A stretch of 64,000 nt of DNA. Source: Apostichopus japonicus (taxonomy: Eukaryota; Echinodermata; Holothuroidea; Aspidochirotida; Stichopodidae). The stretch covers positions 8,846,359 through 8,910,358 of the forward strand of contig NC_092578.1 in NCBI RefSeq assembly GCF_037975245.1. Reading direction: 5' to 3'. The position numbers and the translations under genes were made by a program. The notes under the pieces are model-generated. The model ran no database searches. It saw only the letters and a program-made list of their open reading frames with translations, and was not told where the DNA came from. Below, one piece after another: positions 54,301 through 60,300 of this stretch (positions within the stretch are counted from its first letter, which is position 1; every line of letters starts with the position of its first letter).

Positions 54301-57300
54301 TTCACGCTATTTCGGTAGGTCGTAATAACAACAATTCGTGTATCAGGGAGTTCCTACTGTGCCAGAATCGAATTGGTTTTCCTTGGGATAATTTGTTCCC
54401 GAAATAGACCGCAACAGTTGCTTTCCGAAAATCACATAACAATGGCAAACATTGTCACGCATCCATACAATAGGTTTTAAGATTGAGGGGATTTCCAAGC
54501 AGGGTTCGCATTAGTCGCGGAATTGCGGGATTACCAAAATTTGTTTCAAATATTCACCAAATTCTTCTTTATTGCTGCTATATTTGACTACATGGTAGCC
54601 TAACACCACACTAAGTCAATGGGAATATCTAGCCTAACCATCTGTTTATTCTCGGAAATTGTGTCGCAGTTACTGTAGCTGGACATAAAAATATTCACCA
54701 AATTCTTTCATTATGGCTGCTATCTTCATCCACACAACCTAACAACACACTAAGTCAATGGGCAAATCTTGCCTAACCATGGGTTTGCAAAAAAAAAGGT
54801 TGTGGAAGGGGTTTCATAATTTACGAAGAACTATTTTGGGGTCTTCCCCAATTCTTTCCAAATCCTGATGAAAGGTTCGATCGTTCTGCTACGCTATAAC
54901 GATAACATTACGATAATATCACGATAACATAGTGTGCCAGGGAAATAGGATGCACACCATCACTATACTACGAATGCATTGCTACGGCCGATATTACATT
55001 AGGTATTTGCAATGATGGAAACGATATTACGATGGACTTCTCATTTTTTGTCATGATAGACGATGACATCAGCTAGATATCAGCAATGCACACTACTGTA
55101 TGGTATACAACTCCCTTGCATGGGGGGGGGGGGGAATGGTTCATCAGAAAGGTCTATATCATACATGATTAAGATATCAGTTGGACTTGTGCCTGCTTTA
55201 ATCAACACGGTGAATGTGAATAAATCGTTGAGTTTTCAAAAGAACAATCACTATTAATAATAAACGGTTATATTCTTTACACTCACATTGTTTCTCGAGG
55301 TATGAATTCAACATCAAAGACTGACAGTGTGTTGTTTAAACCCTTTTCGCTCTCAGAAAAAACATACTCTCCGTCCACCAACCATGTGATGTTAGGACCG
55401 GGATGGTTACGGGCGGAGGCTATGCAGACCACTCTGTAAGCTGAATTAGCTCGAACCGTGACGTTCTCTGAGATGTACGTAATTTCAGGAGGACCTTCAA
55501 AGTGTTAGGAAGGAAAAGAAACATGATGTAAGATACTCTATATCACCAGGAAAGGATTCATGACAAATCTAAATTATTAGTGAAGAGGTGTACCTTGCAC
55601 TGAGTTGTAAGCTTGTTGTCACTCTGACCAAATCATTGGAAATTTACACATGATGGACTCCCCCCCCCCCAACAGTTTGTCTTAAGATCAGGTGACCGTT
55701 TTCTTGGGACAGTTCCCAGATGTTGTGAAACGTCGGCAGATTACAAGTGTCCCCAGAATTTGTCCCTTGATTTCATATTATCTTTCTGGATCTTTACCAG
55801 TGTCCGCTGAACTATCCCCACTATCCCCCCTACTATCCCCAACCCCCTATCCCCCTACCTCCTAACCCCCCCCCCCCCCCCCCCACTATCCCCACACTTG
55901 TTAGAATGCACTGAATAAGTTTCTTAATAATGTATTCACCTAGATATGGCTCTTTGTGCTTAGAAATAACATAAAATGAAAAAAATACTCTGCAAATGTT
56001 AGTTGAAAGCCCCATTTTATACCATCTTGTCCCGATCTCCAGGTATGGTTGATTGAATGGTACAAACTTTGAATAGTTAATTGTGGTCAAGAAGGGTTCT
56101 GATATGACACTTACCAAAGCAGGGATCCAGTCCTACATGAAGGAGCACAAGGGTTCTGGTATGACACTTACCAAAGCAGGGTTCCAGTCCCACATGAAGG
56201 AACAGTAGCACAAGGGTTCTGATATGACACTTACCAAAGCAGGGTTCCAGTCCCACATGAAGGAACAGTAGCACAAGGGTTCTGATATGACATTTACCAA
56301 AGCAGGGTTCCAGTCCCACATGAAGGAACAGTAGCACAAGGGTTCTGATATGACACTTACCAAAGCAGGGTTCCAGTCCCACATGAAGGAACAGTAGTAC
56401 AAGGGTTCTGATATGACATTTACCAAAGCAGGGTTCCAGTCCCACATGAAGGAACAGTAGCACAAGGGTTCTGATATGACACTAACCAAAGCAGGGTTCC
56501 AGTCCCACATGAAGGAACAGTAGCACAAGTGTTCTGATATGAAACATAACACTCAATAAAGCAGGGTTCCAGTCCCACATTAAGAAACAGTAGCACAAGG
56601 GTTCTGATATGACATTTACCAAAGCAGGGTTCCAGTCCCACATGAAGGAACAGTAGCACAAGGGTTCTGATATGACACTAACCAAAGCAGGGTTCCAGTC
56701 CCACATGAAGGAACAGTAGCACAAGGGTTCTGATATGACACTTACCAAAGCAGGGTTCCAGTCCCACATGAAGGAACAGTAGCACAAGGGTTCTGATATG
56801 ACACTAACCAAAGCAGGGTTCCAGTCCCACATGAAGGAACAGTAGCACAAGGGTTCTGATATGACACTTACCAAAGCAGGGTTTCAGTCCCACATGAAGG
56901 AACAGTAGCACAAGGGTTATGATATGAAACATAACACTCAATAAAGCAGGGTTCCAGTCCCACATTAAGAAACAGTAGCACAAGGGTTCTGATATGACAT
57001 TTACCAAAGCAGGGTTCCAGTCCCACATGAAGGAACAGTAGCACAAGGGTTCTGATATGACACTAACCAAAGCAGGGTTCCAGTCCCACATGAAGGAACA
57101 GTAGCACAAGGGTTCTGATATGACACTAACCAAAGCAGGGTTCCAGTCCCACATGAAGGAACAGTAGCACAAGTGTTCTGATATGAAACATAACACTCAA
57201 TAAAGCAGGGTTCCAGTCCCACATTAAGAAACAGTAGCACAAGGGTTCTGATATGACATTTACCAAAGCAGGGTTCCAGTCCCACATGAAGGAACAGTAG

Positions 57301-60300
57301 CACAAGGGTTCTGATATGACACTAACCAAAGCAGGGTTCCAGTCCCACATGAAGGAACAGTAGCACAAGGGTTCTGATATGACACTTACCAAAGCAGGGT
57401 TCCAGTCCCACATGAAGGAACAGTAGCACAAGGGTTCTGATATGACACTAACCAAAGCAGGGTTCCAGTCCCACATGAAGGAACAGTAGCACAAGGGTTC
57501 TGATATGACACTTACCGAAGCAGGGTTTCAGTCCCACATGAAGGAACAGTAGCACAAGGGTTATGATATGTAACATAACACTCACCAAAGCAGGGTTCCA
57601 GTCCCACATGAAGAAACAGTAGCACAAGGGTTCTGATATGAAATGTAACACTCACCAAAGCAGGGTTCCAGTCGACTCTGCACAAAAGATAGTTGCTGAT
57701 TGTAGGGGCAATTGTTGGGAAAGGCATCTGGTAACACCCTGAGGCAACTTTGGCTGTTCTCGCAAGTTCCAATAAACTCTTCACCTCTAACATGAATTCC
57801 TGATATGTTCTGCTGTTGCCAAGGAAACAGGAGTGGGTTGCCAGGTGCAAGTTCCCATGAGATTATAAGCTTGTCTCCTATGTTAAGTTGAAAGTTGCTA
57901 TCCAGGCTGATATTCCATATTGATTTGGGAAATGACTGATGGTAAAAAGAAAGTTTTTTTTTACATGACATGCAGAGGCTGCACAACCAGTGGTGCATGG
58001 AGGGGGATGCCTAATTTTCATGAAGAACTTAAAAAGTACACCATCTCATAATTAATACATGGGCAGTTTTGGGGTGAAAAAAAAGTACACACTCTCCATT
58101 TTTGTCATTTAAAAAAAATGCTCTTTCGTTGGGATATTAAATAACCAGAAGATGAAAACATTTACTGGTTCCAATGCCTAAACATATTCATAGTGTGGTA
58201 AGCCATACATAAACTAGTGCACACCAACAAGGGATTATCTATTGACTAATGCAGCAAGATATAAAGGAGAGGTAACAGGAATCAGTTATCATCTTTGACA
58301 AGACTATTTAGTGGTGTCATAGCATAGAAACAGATGCATGCATGAATATTAATGAGGTCAAATATTATAATCTCATAAGCATGTACTGTATCTAGATACT
58401 TACATTGTATTATCCAAGTTCATACGAATAAAGCTTGTGGTTGTTGAGATACCATGTTTACATTTTGATAATTTTCCATTAAGCTCCAACCACCATGAAC
58501 ATTGAATGAGGTAAACTTGTTGTTGAAAGGATATACTATGTAATAATATCACCATACCGAGTATTAACTAAATAGGACATAACTGTACAGTTACAGCGAA
58601 ATTGACATTTCATGGTTGAAATTTAATGGCTAGCCCTACCCACTCATTAATATTCATGAGATGGGAACCCGAAACAATAGTGCACATCTACTCATTGTAG
58701 GTCATCTATCTAGTATGACCATGATTCAACTAGTGTTTGTGGAGATATTGTATATATACATTCCTCTTTGGACTTATTTTAATTAAGCACCAGCCGCTCA
58801 TGAATATTCATGGTGTATTAATGCAAAGAAATGTACTTACTATGTAGATACATCACCATACCAAGTATGAACTAAATCGGACATACAGGTTGAAGAGATA
58901 TTGACATTTTAAGGTTTAATGTTTCCCATTCCCACTCATTAATACTATGAGATGGGAGCCTAAAACAATGGGACATATCTACACATCATGGAGCATTTAT
59001 ACCTACCAAGTATGACATTGATTCAACTTGTGTTTGTTGATGTTATTGTGTTTCCAATCTGTTTTTGAAGGTTTCCAATTAAACCCCATCTACTCATGAA
59101 TATTCATGCAGTTAATAACTGTTGCTGCAAAGAACATGTACTTACTATGTAGTTACATCACCATAACAAGTAAGAGCTACATCGAACATACAGTAGATGA
59201 GATATTGACATTTAAAACTTTTACGTTTTAGACTTGCCCACTCACGAATATGCATGCTAATTCCACCAAAAACAATCAGGATCACCTACTGACCTGATCA
59301 ACATTACCAAGTATGACATCAATCACATATTTCCTTCGTCTTGACTTACGGTTTTTACAAACTAGGGGGCACAAACATGCTCACGTACACACATACACCA
59401 ACTTGACTGCATAGGTTCCGATGGATGCAAAGCATCCAAACCAAAAATGATAATTAAACCAGAATGAAAAAACTCATATATAGGTTTCCATGACTTTATT
59501 AGTATTACAATAGACTTCTGCTTGTTCACCAGAAATTGCTCTTATAATTTAAATGTCCTGATTTCTTCCATGAGATTTCATGTTTAATAGGTTTTCAGAG
59601 TTTGACATTGACCGCTGATGACCCAGATTACTTTTGACCTCCCCCAAAAGCAACTGAGTTTTCTATGCAATATAACTTATCCGCACGCCACGCATGAAAA
59701 ATATCCATGGTTCCTAATTTGAGGTATCGTGGTTGCAAGATTTTAATAATTGACCTCTGGTGACCTTTGACCTCCACCAAAAACAACATAGTTACAAATG
59801 TTTTGAATGTTGACAACTAATGACCTCAGATGACCTTTGACCTCCACGAAAACAATAGCCTTCTTCTCAATATGATGCATCCACATGATGAGTATGAAAT
59901 GTATCCATGCTTTCTGTTTTGAGATAAAGTGTTTACAAGGTTTTTCGGTTTTTGACTCCGGTGACCTCAGATGACCTTTGACCTCCACTAAAAGCAATAC
60001 AGATCATCTACTTACTATAACTCATCCACATGCCAAGTATGAATAACAACAATGCTTCCTAACTTGAGATATTTCAGTTTTTGACGTCTGGTGACCACAG
60101 ATGACCTTTGACTCCACAAAAAAACTGTAAAGTTCGTCCTCTCAAAATGATGCATCAACATATGAAGAATGAAAAATATCCATGCTTCCTATCATGAGAT
60201 ATGGTGTTAAGAAGCTGGGCGTCACGCAGACACACACTATCATGACTGCATTGGTTACGATCATCATCGATTATCATATATTTCTGGCTAGAGAATGGTT

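Noticed and set aside
56077-57651. Array looks CRISPR-like, and minus-strand frames of 100-139 codons look like a repeat protein
   Set aside because: Units are contiguous with no unique spacers, and the frames exist only because the unit is 63 bp; the array derives from an exon border in an animal intron.
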